Below, in pieces: positions 53,151 through 60,401 of a stretch of DNA of 64,000 nt. A program made the position numbers and the translations under genes. Within the stretch, counting starts at the first letter, position 1; each line of letters begins with the position of its first letter. The DNA is from CAIKMD01 sp963702925 (GTDB taxonomy: Bacteria; Pseudomonadota; Alphaproteobacteria; ATCC43930; CGMCC-115725). The notes under the pieces were generated by a model. It had not been told where the DNA came from and made no database searches. It saw only the letters and a program-made list of their open reading frames with translations. The stretch covers positions 4,526,001 through 4,590,000 of the forward strand of contig OY969771.1 in the NCBI GenBank assembly GCA_963702925.1, given 5' to 3'.

Positions 53151-53605
53151 CGCGGATTTAGGGGGATTGCACCGCTTATGTCTCAGGCCGAACTCGGGCT
53201 GGGCGGTGGAGGTGGTCGGGGTGTCATGCAGCACGCAGCGGGCGGCGAGGAAGAATGGCGGCGCGATCCGGGGGATGATTTCGAACGATGAGCAACCAAG
53301 GAATAACGATACCTGACACTTCTGACGGGTCATCAGGTTTAGACCTGTATTGCGCGTACGCGCGCCTACGACAGCCCTTAACCGGGCGATCTGTCGGAAG
53401 TGTCAGATTCGGTTCGTGCGTTCGAGCTGGCCAGGTCAAAAACCAATTAAATATTGGGTGTTTAATGCGTTTCCGCGCCGGTCGGCCTGGCGTCCCATCT
53501 TGGCGCACGTCGTGTTCCGAAGCCGAGGCGCCCATTGATGGAAGGGGCACCCTCGGCTGTGCGATGCCTCACGCAGGCAGGAGGCATCCCGCGACCGGCG
53601 GTGCG
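53151..53605. repeat. 455-bp tandem duplication, copy 2
   Basis: Second, apparently identical copy, directly abutting the first. It carries a non-translated duplicate of the helicase C-terminal codons and all structured elements at +455. The copies end at GGCGGTGCG, with a short GCG microhomology at the junction. Confidence 0.95.
53313..53406 (+). other. Cloverleaf-like palindromic block, copy 2
   Basis: Exact second copy of the palindromic block, 455 bases downstream, made by the tandem duplication. Confidence 0.6.
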
Positions 53606-53740
53606 AGTGGTGATCGCATCGCCGGTTGCTCGGTTTTTCTCAGTTCAAATCACCTATCGCAATTCGCGCCTCCCCCCACCTCTGGCCAGCGCGCGGCTGA
53701 TAGCGGATGCAACGCTGCGCGACATGCCGAATTGTGTCGA

Positions 53741-53932
53741 ATGACTCAGATCGAGACTGACAATTGTCGGTTTCGGCTGCTCGTCGGTTTGCTCATCGAT
53801 CAGTTCACGCGACATGTCGCTGGCGGAGACACTAAACCGATTGAAGTTCAGAAATTGGATCGAAGCCGCCTATACAAGGCGATAAATACAACGATAGACA
53901 CCTATCGACACAAGAACTTAGTGACTGATTGA
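53741..53932 (+). CDS. Small element protein, function unknown
   Basis: This 63-residue frame starts MTQIETDNCRFRLLVGLL and ends in DTYRHKNLVTD. Composition is balanced and protein-like, unlike the Cys/Gly/Arg-rich 150 codons that extend the same frame upstream through the palindromic block. No strong ribosome site is seen. A predicted helical pair is likely. Listed with modest confidence. Confidence 0.4.
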   Translation: MTQIETDNCRFRLLVGLLIDQFTRHVAGGDTKPIEVQKLDRSRLYKAINTTIDTYRHKNLVTD

Positions 53933-54017
53933 GGGAATCGTGTCCAATATATGTCGGATAAGTGTCGTGGAAATCAGGATCAGTTCGCCCGTTGTCATCG
54001 ATCGAGCAGGGGATCCA

Positions 54018-54082
54018 GCCGGCGGTGACCTGAAAAACACCGGCAGCCGCACACGGGGTCTCCTTTGCCCAGGGGTGCGGCA
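54018..54082 (+). other. Structured leader element, copy A
   Basis: A 65-base segment upstream of the gene at 54107 folds into two helices. The first pairs GCC..GGTG with CACCGGC (54018-54044); the second pairs GCCGC (54046-54050) with GCGGC (54077-54081). It aligns with copy B at 55328-55390, with compensatory base changes in both stems. Confidence 0.5.
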
Positions 54083-54106
54083 AATCCAACAGACTGGAGA
54101 GCACCG

Positions 54107-54607
54107 ATGAATGCCGATGATGTTGCCAGGTCGATAGAAGCCGTAGCCCGCACTGCCGGCGCCGCGCGACAACGGCGTGATGCCGAGGGAGGTATGCGAC
54201 AGTGCCAGGACGCGGCGGAAGAAGCGCAACTCAGTCGGCTGGCCGGTCAAATTTCTCGCCTTAGTGGGGTAGCCAACTGCCTCACCGATCATCTCTCGCT
54301 GTTCGGCGAAGTTTTTTCCGGCGAGTGGCTGAAGAATTTTTACGAGCTCGTGTCGGGCAACACGATCGCCGTCACGCTCGCGCCGGATCGGCCGCCGATT
54401 CCCAACTCCCGATACGTCGTTGCCGAACTTGACGCGAGAGCTCGTCGCGCGGGGACGGATCACGATCACGTACGCGAAGCGCAGTTCGCGCGGCTCACGC
54501 AGCAAATCATGGGCGTCAGCGGCATTGCGATCGATGACATCCCACAGTCGCTTCTCGACGACGCCACGCTTGGGCCGTGGCTCAAGCAACTCGTCGCATT
54601 GATTTAG
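54107..54607 (+). CDS. Element protein with internal repeat, function unknown
   Basis: This 166-residue helical protein contains two related segments: residues 39-82 (EAQLSRLAGQISRLSGV to WLKNFYELV) and 124-166 (EAQFARLTQQIMGVSGI to WLKQLVALI). The pattern EAQ-x-x-RL-x-x-QI-x-x-x-SG-[VI]-A and WLK near the end is shared. The ATG 54107 has a GGAGAGCACC site. It follows structured leader copy A and precedes the 54632 gene by 24 bases. Function unknown. Confidence 0.65.
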   Translation: MNADDVARSIEAVARTAGAARQRRDAEGGMRQCQDAAEEAQLSRLAGQISRLSGVANCLTDHLSLFGEVFSGEWLKNFYELVSGNTIAVTLAPDRPPIPNSRYVVAELDARARRAGTDHDHVREAQFARLTQQIMGVSGIAIDDIPQSLLDDATLGPWLKQLVALI

Positions 54608-54631
54608 CCCAAACCAGAGAGGATTTAGACC

Positions 54632-55276
54632 ATGACGCCTCAAGAAATCCGCGCAGCCGTCGATCGCTCGGTCGCCGCCGCGCTCGACCCCTACCTTACC
54701 CGCAGCTCGACCACGCGGCTGGTCGCGCCTCATGCCGAGGCGATCCACAAAATAGCTGACGACATGGAGGCAGCCGGCATCGGCTGCCATGCCACACGAG
54801 GGCACGTCGTTCAACTCCGGCGCATGGCCGACACCATGATTGCCGAGGCGGTGATGAACCGCGTGCCCGACATCTACAATCTGCCGGGCGGAGGCAGCAA
54901 TTTCGCCAGCGCCGAGCGCGTTGACGCGAACGCCAACATGAACTCCGTCGCCGGCGCGAGATTGGTGGTCGCGCAGGCCGAGGTAACGAAGAAGATCCGA
55001 GCGATGGGCATCGAACCGGGTGCGGATGGCCGCGTGACTGCCAAGCAAATCAGCGAAGCGCTCAGAGCGAAGGGAATATCTACCGGCCAGATCCTCGCGC
55101 GGACTGCCGAACTCTTCCGCGCGGGCGCCATCCGGGCGCCGGCAGATGACGACATGTTGCCGGTCGATGAGCACGGCCGCATCCAAGTCGCTGCGCTCGA
55201 TGAGAAGATGAAGGGTATGTCGTCGGCGCAACGTTGGCAGATCAAGAAGGACCTGCACTTCCGCGGCCTTCTCTAG
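54632..55276 (+). CDS. Element protein with shared C-terminal motif, function unknown
   Basis: This 214-residue helical protein follows an AGAGAGG site. The middle part (GIGCHATRGHVVQLRRMADTM) is helical. The last 37 residues (from VDEHGRIQVAALDEKMKG to KKDLHFRGLL) match the C-terminus of the prohead-protease-like protein at 58137-59114 and of the small protein at 55447-55617. Such a common tail could be a capsid- or scaffold-docking signal. It is co-oriented with the 54107 gene. Family unknown. Confidence 0.65.
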   Translation: MTPQEIRAAVDRSVAAALDPYLTRSSTTRLVAPHAEAIHKIADDMEAAGIGCHATRGHVVQLRRMADTMIAEAVMNRVPDIYNLPGGGSNFASAERVDANANMNSVAGARLVVAQAEVTKKIRAMGIEPGADGRVTAKQISEALRAKGISTGQILARTAELFRAGAIRAPADDDMLPVDEHGRIQVAALDEKMKGMSSAQRWQIKKDLHFRGLL

Positions 55277-55327
55277 CACCGAACGCCGTGCTTGCCGAAG
55301 TTCTGGCATATGATTTCGGCCGGACCA

Positions 55328-55390
55328 GCGGGCGGTGTCCGGAACAACACCCGCAGCGGCGCGAAGGCTTCCTTCGCCCAAGGCGCCGCA
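55328..55390 (+). other. Structured leader element, copy B
   Basis: This 63-base segment is alignable to copy A. Helix 1 pairs GCGG..GTGT with ACACCCGC; helix 2 pairs GCGGC (55356-55360) with GCCGC (55385-55389) and encloses a 7-bp hairpin GCGAAGG-CTT-CCTTCGC. Relative to copy A, a C-G pair became G-C in each helix. Confidence 0.5.
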
Positions 55391-55395
55391 CTTTG

Positions 55396-55423
55396 ACAAT
55401 GCTTAGCCCGGTGGGCGCATTGT
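55396..55423 (+). other. Strong hairpin before the 56-residue gene
   Basis: ACAATGC (55396-55402) pairs with GCATTGT (55417-55423) around an inner GCCC/GGGC stem. It lies just upstream of the AGGAG ribosome site of the gene at 55447 and could control its translation or act as part of the leader. There is no T-run, so it is not a classic terminator. Confidence 0.45.
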
Positions 55424-55446
55424 GCACCAAACCATAGGAGCGACGA

Positions 55447-55617
55447 GTGGAAGATGCAAAAGCGATCTGGCCGCCATCCCCATTACAAGAAGCCGAGCAA
55501 AACAACAGGAATCCCGTTTCGGCCGCCGAGCTCGACGAAAAAATGAAGGACTCTCTTCCGGAGGAACGTTTGCGCGTGAAGCGACAGCTCCGGAAAGAAA
55601 ATCAACTCATCCCCTAA
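55447..55617 (+). CDS. 56-residue element protein with shared C-terminal motif
   Basis: This frame begins at GTG with AGGAG seven bases upstream and reads MEDAKAIWPPSPLQEAEQNN before the motif. Residues 25-56 (SAAELDEKMKDSLPEERLR and the following KRQL) resemble the C-terminal tail of the 54632 protein, including an identical LDEKMK. The protein is little more than that tail, so it could compete for or saturate the same binding partner. Function unknown. Confidence 0.6.
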   Translation: MEDAKAIWPPSPLQEAEQNNRNPVSAAELDEKMKDSLPEERLRVKRQLRKENQLIP

Positions 55618-55642
55618 ACGTGAGAAGCCTGTAGACGTCTAA

Positions 55643-56134
55643 ATGTTGGGAACCATGAGCGCGCAAAAGTTCTTCATCCCTGCCCCATCCCGTCGCGTGA
55701 CGGAGATGGCAGGCGGGGAAGCGCTGGCAACAATTCTGGTCTTCGCGCGCAAGCTGAGCCCGTTGAGCTGGCCTTCACGGTCGCAGGCTTTTGAGGCCGA
55801 ATGGTCGGTCGTTCAAGAGCATTTCGCGAAGCACGCCGCCTCGTTTCCGCCGGGCATATCGGTAGCAAGCATCTGGCGAAGCTTGATCACTGGGACCATC
55901 GAAAAACTTGCGCCCCGATACGTACGCGAGATCGATCTCGCGGCGTGGTTGTTCCTATCCGTTCACGAGAATTGGCGAGCCGTCGGGCATGCCTTTTTGA
56001 CTGCCCATGCGGATGACTACTTCCTTTGGCGGAAACTGCACCCGCTGCACGAAACCATCGCGGGTGCGATCGACGATTTTACCGCCGCCGCACACCGTGA
56101 CCGTGGAAACGACGCGGCTGCGACGCGGCATTGA
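55643..56134 (+). CDS. Element protein, possibly tail-module, function unknown
   Basis: This 163-residue protein sits 12 bases before the tape-measure gene. ATG 55643 or 55658 (MSAQKFFIPAPSRRV) may start it. Helical segments such as FEAEWSVVQEHFAKHAASF and IDLAAWLFLSVHENWRAVG are visible. Genes just before tape-measure genes are often tail-assembly chaperones, but no signature confirms it here. Confidence 0.6.
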   Translation: MLGTMSAQKFFIPAPSRRVTEMAGGEALATILVFARKLSPLSWPSRSQAFEAEWSVVQEHFAKHAASFPPGISVASIWRSLITGTIEKLAPRYVREIDLAAWLFLSVHENWRAVGHAFLTAHADDYFLWRKLHPLHETIAGAIDDFTAAAHRDRGNDAAATRH

Positions 56135-56146
56135 CGAGAGGGATTG

Positions 56147-58027
56147 ATGTTCGAAGCCTATCGAGTTGGGATCACGGTCGCAGTCGTCAATCAGGGCTCA
56201 TCCGTTCTTCGAATGCTGGCGCGCGATTTCGCGCAGACCCAGGTAGCGGCCGACGCGCTCAAGGGCACCATCAAGGATATCGGCCTTCTTGCCGCCTCGG
56301 GCGCGCTTCTGGGTGGCCTGGGCTATGCCGGATTTCGCGCTCTTTCGAGCCTGGTGAAACCGGCGACGGAATACGCGCACCAGCTCAACATTATGAATAT
56401 GGCCGGACTGAGCCAGGTCGAGATCGCGCAGGCGGTCGGCGACGCCTGGAAGAACACCGGCACGGTGATGACGACAACCGCGACGCAGAATTTGCGGATG
56501 CTGCTCGATCTAAAGAACGTGCTCGGCGACATGCAGGAAGCGCGCGCGGCGCTGCCGGTGGTGTCGCAGATCCAGGCGGTGCTCGCCTCGTCCAACGAAG
56601 GCAGCGTCCGCCAGGTCGCGCAGGACAATTTCGCTTTCAACATGGCAAAGGCTCTCGATATCGTCGGCGCCGCGAGAAGCCCGCAGGAATTCGAGAAGCA
56701 GGCCGGCGAGATGGCGCAAGTCATCACCGCCTTCCAAGGGCGGGTGACGCCGGCCATGTTCCAAAGCATCTTCAATTACGCCCGGCAAGAGAAATTCAGC
56801 ATGGGCGATGATTTCAAATATTCGATCCTGCCGACTTTGATGCTCGAAAATGCGCCAGGCGCCGGCGGACAAGGCGGCGGCTCGCACGGAGTCGGGCCGG
56901 CGCTGGCGGCCTTCTCGCGGCTTACCGTACAAGGTTTCATCAATCGGAAATCGATGCCTGAGCTCGCCCAACTCGGCCTGATCGATCCTGGCACGGCGTT
57001 GCAAACCACGACCTCAGGCACGACGGTCGGCGCGATGAAAGGCGCGGATTTGGCAGCGTCCAATCCATTCCTTTGGGTGCAACAGGTTCTCATGCCCGCG
57101 ATCGAGCAAAAGTTCGGCGGCAATGCGACGCCGCAACAGATCACGAGCGAAATCCAGGATATCACTCGCGGCAATCAGCTCGCATCGCAGCTTGTCCTCG
57201 AATTTGCGCTGAAGTCCCAAAACTTTCTCCGCGACCAAGCGATCATTCACAACGCGATGCCCTATCAGCAAGCCTATCAGCAGGCGATGCAGAACGATCC
57301 AAATTTCGCTTATGCGGCGCTAGCGGCGCAGTGGGAGAACCTCAAGACCGCTTTCGGCGTCAGCGTGATTCCGATCCTCATGCCGGCGATCATGAAGCTG
57401 ACCGGCGCGCTCAACGCCTTTGCCCTTTGGGCCGAAAACCATCCGAACATGACCGCCGGTCTTACGGAGGGCTTCATCGCGCTTTCCGCGGCGCTGGCCT
57501 TCTCCGGCGTGGTGCTAACTTTGACGGCGGCCTTCAAGGCGCTGCAGCTCGCCATGATCGCCTTGGGCGTCTTGAAGCTCGGCGCCGGCGCTGGCGCGGC
57601 CGCGGCTGGCGGCAGCACGGCGCTGGGTCTGGGCTTGACCGCGCTCGGCGGCTTGGCGACGGCTGGCGGTCTTGCCTATCTTGATTACACCGCGACGCGC
57701 GACGCGATGCAAACGACGGGGCGCCCTTGGTGGCATTATGTTCCCGGCGCCGAATTCTTCGTCGGCAATCCTTGGGCGCCGCAAAGCGGCGAGCCCGATT
57801 CCGGCGGATCCGGCGACCAGAGTCAGAAGACGCAAGACGGCATTGCCGAGCAGATCGCCAATGCGGTGAAATCGGCGCTTCATGGCATGGCTTTCGTCAT
57901 GGAAGGCGAAACCGTGGCGCGCCTCGTCACCGACGCGCAAGCGCGCGAAAGCCGCAACCCGCCCAATGACAGCGGCAATTACGACATGCGGCTTTCGCCG
58001 GCATGGCCCGGCTTCGGCGGACGTTAA
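56147..58027 (+). CDS. Phage tail tape-measure protein
   Basis: This 626-residue protein is the short tape-measure type that sets tail length in Mu-like and related phages. The N-terminus MFEAYRVGITVAVVNQGSSV and a Gly/Ala-rich hydrophobic stretch (LLAASGALLGGLGYAGFRAL) are typical. Long helical segments follow, with a second hydrophobic region at about 445-520 and a Gly/Pro-rich tail. ATG 56147 is preferred over a TTG one codon earlier. It is the clearest virion gene in the element. Confidence 0.82.
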   Translation: MFEAYRVGITVAVVNQGSSVLRMLARDFAQTQVAADALKGTIKDIGLLAASGALLGGLGYAGFRALSSLVKPATEYAHQLNIMNMAGLSQVEIAQAVGDAWKNTGTVMTTTATQNLRMLLDLKNVLGDMQEARAALPVVSQIQAVLASSNEGSVRQVAQDNFAFNMAKALDIVGAARSPQEFEKQAGEMAQVITAFQGRVTPAMFQSIFNYARQEKFSMGDDFKYSILPTLMLENAPGAGGQGGGSHGVGPALAAFSRLTVQGFINRKSMPELAQLGLIDPGTALQTTTSGTTVGAMKGADLAASNPFLWVQQVLMPAIEQKFGGNATPQQITSEIQDITRGNQLASQLVLEFALKSQNFLRDQAIIHNAMPYQQAYQQAMQNDPNFAYAALAAQWENLKTAFGVSVIPILMPAIMKLTGALNAFALWAENHPNMTAGLTEGFIALSAALAFSGVVLTLTAAFKALQLAMIALGVLKLGAGAGAAAAGGSTALGLGLTALGGLATAGGLAYLDYTATRDAMQTTGRPWWHYVPGAEFFVGNPWAPQSGEPDSGGSGDQSQKTQDGIAEQIANAVKSALHGMAFVMEGETVARLVTDAQARESRNPPNDSGNYDMRLSPAWPGFGGR

Positions 58028-58030
58028 AGC

Positions 58031-58144
58031 TTGGCCGATTTCGCTCTGACCCTAGGCGGAGTACCGTTCCGCGACTTCGACGGTGAGCCAGCTCGCGCTG
58101 TGACGCATTCGAAGCATCTTATTGATGGAGCAAAACGTGACTGA
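58031..58144 (+). pseudogene. Truncated N-terminal fragment of a phage tail protein
   Basis: Directly after the tape-measure stop a TTG frame reads (M)ADFALTLGGVPFRDFDGEP and stops after 37 codons. This opening resembles the start of tail proteins that normally follow tape-measure genes in Mu-like phages and are several hundred residues long. The break into the protease-like gene suggests a deletion that removed the rest of the tail module. Confidence 0.5.
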
Positions 58145-59114
58145 TGAAATTCGATTTCTTTCCGCGATGGCGCTGAATATCTCGAGCGATGGCCACCCGA
58201 ACAAGCTGCCCTTCACCGGCGTGCTCACGCGCGTTGGCGTGGCGAGCGACCAGGCGCCGGCGGGCACCGGCGGAAAGCGCACGTTGATCACCAAAGCGGC
58301 GGCCAAAACAGCACTCAAGACCTTGCTCGGCATGGGCGTCGATTATGTTGAAGGGCTCGACGGCCATGATCCGCAAGCCAAGATCGGGATCATTACGTCG
58401 GCCGATATTGCCGGGACCGAGCTGCGTATCGGCGGGTTCTTTTACGCTTCGGACTTCCCCGAGCTCGTCAAGCGAATCCAGGATCAGAAGGCCATTCTGG
58501 GGTTTTCATACGAAGCGCAGGCGACGGGCGTTGAAGATCACAAGGCAGACCCTTGGATCATCGACAGTCTCGTCTTCACCGGCGCCGCCGTGCTGCGGAA
58601 ATCCAAGGCGGCCTATGAAAGCACGTCGATCGCGGCCGAGAGTGGAGACAGCACGAAGCTAAACGCTGAAGATCTTCAAGCTATGATCGAGGAGAAAGTT
58701 AAGGCGGCGACGGCGCCACTCCTCGCCACGCTCGAAAAACTGACCGAGCGGCGCGCCGCCTTCGCCACGCATAGCGTGGCATCGCCGGCACCCGCGGAAG
58801 CGCCGGCACGGCTCACCGATGACCCGGAGCTCAAGCGCCTCGCCGGCGCAGTGGAAACATTGTGCGCGGCGGTCTCCAATCTCGATGCCAGGATCGAAAG
58901 GGCCGGGAGCGGCGTCGGGCGCCCGACGCGGAAAACCGCAATTCCCAATCTCTCGGCCGCGGCCAGCAAATTCGATCTCGCGGGCGATGAAGAGGGCGGA
59001 ATCGATTTGGCGAAGCTGGACGACGTGCTCGCACGCAGCAGCTTGAGCACCCGCGAACGGCTTACCCTGAAAAACGAGCTACGCCTCGGCGGGCTGTTAC
59101 GCGACAGGCACTGA
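58137..59114 (+). CDS. Prohead-protease/scaffold-like protein with shared C-terminal motif
   Basis: This 325-residue protein starts at GTG 58137 with GGAG six bases upstream; ATG 58125 is the alternative. The N-terminal 160 residues resemble HK97-type prohead proteases: His77 in EGLDGHDPQAKIG, Ser124 in ILGFSYEAQ and the following SLVFTGAAVLRKSKAA strand. A helical coiled-coil scaffold-like region (LQAMIEEKVKAATAPLLATL) follows. The last 40 residues share the LD-x2-[LM]...R-x2-[LI]-K...GLL motif with two other element proteins. It may process or scaffold capsids, though no capsid gene is present. Confidence 0.6.
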   Translation: MTDEIRFLSAMALNISSDGHPNKLPFTGVLTRVGVASDQAPAGTGGKRTLITKAAAKTALKTLLGMGVDYVEGLDGHDPQAKIGIITSADIAGTELRIGGFFYASDFPELVKRIQDQKAILGFSYEAQATGVEDHKADPWIIDSLVFTGAAVLRKSKAAYESTSIAAESGDSTKLNAEDLQAMIEEKVKAATAPLLATLEKLTERRAAFATHSVASPAPAEAPARLTDDPELKRLAGAVETLCAAVSNLDARIERAGSGVGRPTRKTAIPNLSAAASKFDLAGDEEGGIDLAKLDDVLARSSLSTRERLTLKNELRLGGLLRDRH

Positions 59115-59623
59115 AAGGCATCCGCGCGTGACAAAGAGCGCAGTCAGGGCTCAGCCGGGCTTTTGGTCGGGGTCTGGATGGTCCGCAACTCGCGAGTTTC
59201 TTGGCGCCCAGGAGCCGGTGGGTCCGACTGCGCGCGCAAGTGGCCCACGGGAAGACACACACCAGTGACCGCCTCTGGTCCTCTCCGTCGCCCTTGTCGA
59301 GCGTAGTTAGCTCGATCTACACGCGATCGCGCGCAGCTATTTCCGGCTGCACGGGATCTCGTCGCGATCGCCCGCGCAGCCATGCTCATCTACGGGATCC
59401 ACGAAATGCCGATCTGCCGCCGGCGCAGTCGTTTCTGGCTGCAACGGCCGACGCAGCCATTTCCGGCTACGGGCGCCGGCGCGCGCAGCCATCGACGTCT
59501 GCGCTCGAGCGCCGGTATTAAATCCGAGCGAAAATTCTCTCGATCCTCGGGCGAAACATCGCTCGTGTATCTCCCGAGCATGTTCGGCAAGATCTTGGCC
59601 GAAATGAACTGCGGAGAGCCAAG
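59115..59623. other. Gene-free region with degenerate hairpin repeats
   Basis: This region of about 500 bases has no convincing gene on either strand. Five loosely related units of the form GCGCAGC-Nx-GGCTGC/CTACGGG occur at about 59331-59355, 59374-59396, 59423-59447, 59452-59473 and 59483-59503; several can form a GCAGC/GCTGC stem. Spacing is irregular (29-49 bases). Confidence 0.4.
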
Positions 59624-59947
59624 ATGAAGATTTCGGGCACCGGTGCTCGCGCGCCAATTCCTCGCTTCGCAGCCAAGGCGTGTAGATCGCTGCTCCGCTC
59701 GATCGAAGCCTCGCCGGCACGCTCGATCGAACGGTTGATCGATCGGATCGCCGCCGGCGGAGATATCGTCCATGAAGATCGACGGCGCGGGACGCTTTTC
59801 TTGCTGATTGCGCTCGACCGCGCGGACTTCGAATTATTATGCGCGCATGGCGCGGCGGCCGAAGACATGGAGCCAGACGTCGACGACGAGCCGGCGGAAG
59901 ACGAACATTCTCAAATTGAGATCGCGACTATAAGGCTTAACCGGTGA
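59624..59947 (+). CDS. Small element protein, function unknown
   Basis: This 107-residue frame has a GGAGAGCCAAG site before its ATG. The N-terminal half is basic (RFAAKACRSLLRSIEASPARSIERLID) and the C-terminal third very acidic (EDMEPDVDDEPAEDEHSQ), a charge split seen in small DNA-binding or chaperone-like phage proteins. It includes a hydrophobic helix (GTLFLLIALDRADFELL). Antisense frames of similar length exist, so confidence is moderate. Confidence 0.5.
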   Translation: MKISGTGARAPIPRFAAKACRSLLRSIEASPARSIERLIDRIAAGGDIVHEDRRRGTLFLLIALDRADFELLCAHGAAAEDMEPDVDDEPAEDEHSQIEIATIRLNR

Positions 59948-60355
59948 TCTATTTGAATTTAGGCGGGTCGATCGACCACGCTGAGGTCTTCGATCGTCAC
60001 GCCTTCGCCAGGCACGACACGAATGTCCATGAGCGCTTCGGTGATCGGAGCCTTCGGGTATTTCATCTCACGGTTATATGGTGTCGCCGAAGCCGAAATT
60101 CTTCTCCACCGGGCGTTAATCTATCATAAACCGGACTCCGTCAATACGCCGAGTGAGACGCTGCCTAGATGACCTCCACGATCAGGGCCGCGCCGGTGTG
60201 CGGCTCGAGCGGGGAAGAGGCTCACCAGCGACGCTCTCAACGCGCATGCGCGCCCCGTTGCTGACTGAAGCTAAGCGCGCCCAAGCGGGTCCACGCCGGG
60301 ATATTAGACAAGCATTGGACAAGACTCTGACTGGAACACATAACTTATTGATTTA
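59948..60355. other. Right end of the element without clear genes
   Basis: This 408-base stretch contains only weak open frames without ribosome sites. Near its end lie the candidate integrase arm sites at 60302-60323. Confidence 0.4.
60302..60323. promoter_or_regulatory. Candidate integrase arm-type sites, right end
   Basis: TATTAGACAAG (60302-60312) and CATTGGACAAG (60313-60323) are tandem direct copies related to the left-end TATTGGACAAG. They lie 33 bases inside the right attachment repeat. Confidence 0.6.
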
Positions 60356-60401
60356 ACTGGCGTCCCCAAGGGGATTCGAACCCCTGTTACCGCCGTGAAA
60401 G
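60356..60401. repeat. Right attachment repeat within tRNA-Glu
   Basis: This 46-base sequence is identical to 47842-47887 and covers the T arm, acceptor 3' strand and CCA end of the intact tRNA-Glu gene. Confidence 0.9.

Larger units (their letters stand above)
47842..60401. mobile_element. 12.5-kb integrative element in tRNA-Glu (degraded prophage or satellite)
   Basis: Identical 46-bp sequences at 47842-47887 and 60356-60401 bound the element; the right one is the 3' end of an intact tRNA-Glu, the left one a displaced copy. Content in order: integrase, two unknowns around an AlpA-like HTH protein, an SF3 helicase, a duplicated structured region, several unknowns, tail tape-measure, a truncated tail gene, a prohead-protease-like protein, and an unknown. 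No terminase, portal, capsid, lysis or immunity-repressor gene was recognised. Confidence 0.9.

Noticed and set aside
52833..53291. Gene starting at the ATGA overlapping the helicase stop (and its copy at 53288)
   Set aside because: The first 150 codons run through the nested palindromes and give a Cys/Gly/Arg-rich, motif-free product; the region looks non-coding. Only the last 63 codons of the second copy are kept as a possible gene.
53918..55399. Long minus-strand open frame (493 codons) opposite the element genes at 54107-55276
   Set aside because: The plus-strand frames have ribosome sites, a protein-like composition, an internal repeat and a shared tail; the minus-strand product is Arg/His/Asp-rich without motifs and is a shadow of GC-rich coding DNA.
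59331..59503. CRISPR array
   Set aside because: Units are degenerate, irregularly spaced (29-49 bases) and have no cas genes nearby.
60153..60356. 67-codon open frame at the right end of the element
   Set aside because: No ribosome site, Arg-rich composition, and it runs over the candidate integrase arm sites into the att repeat.
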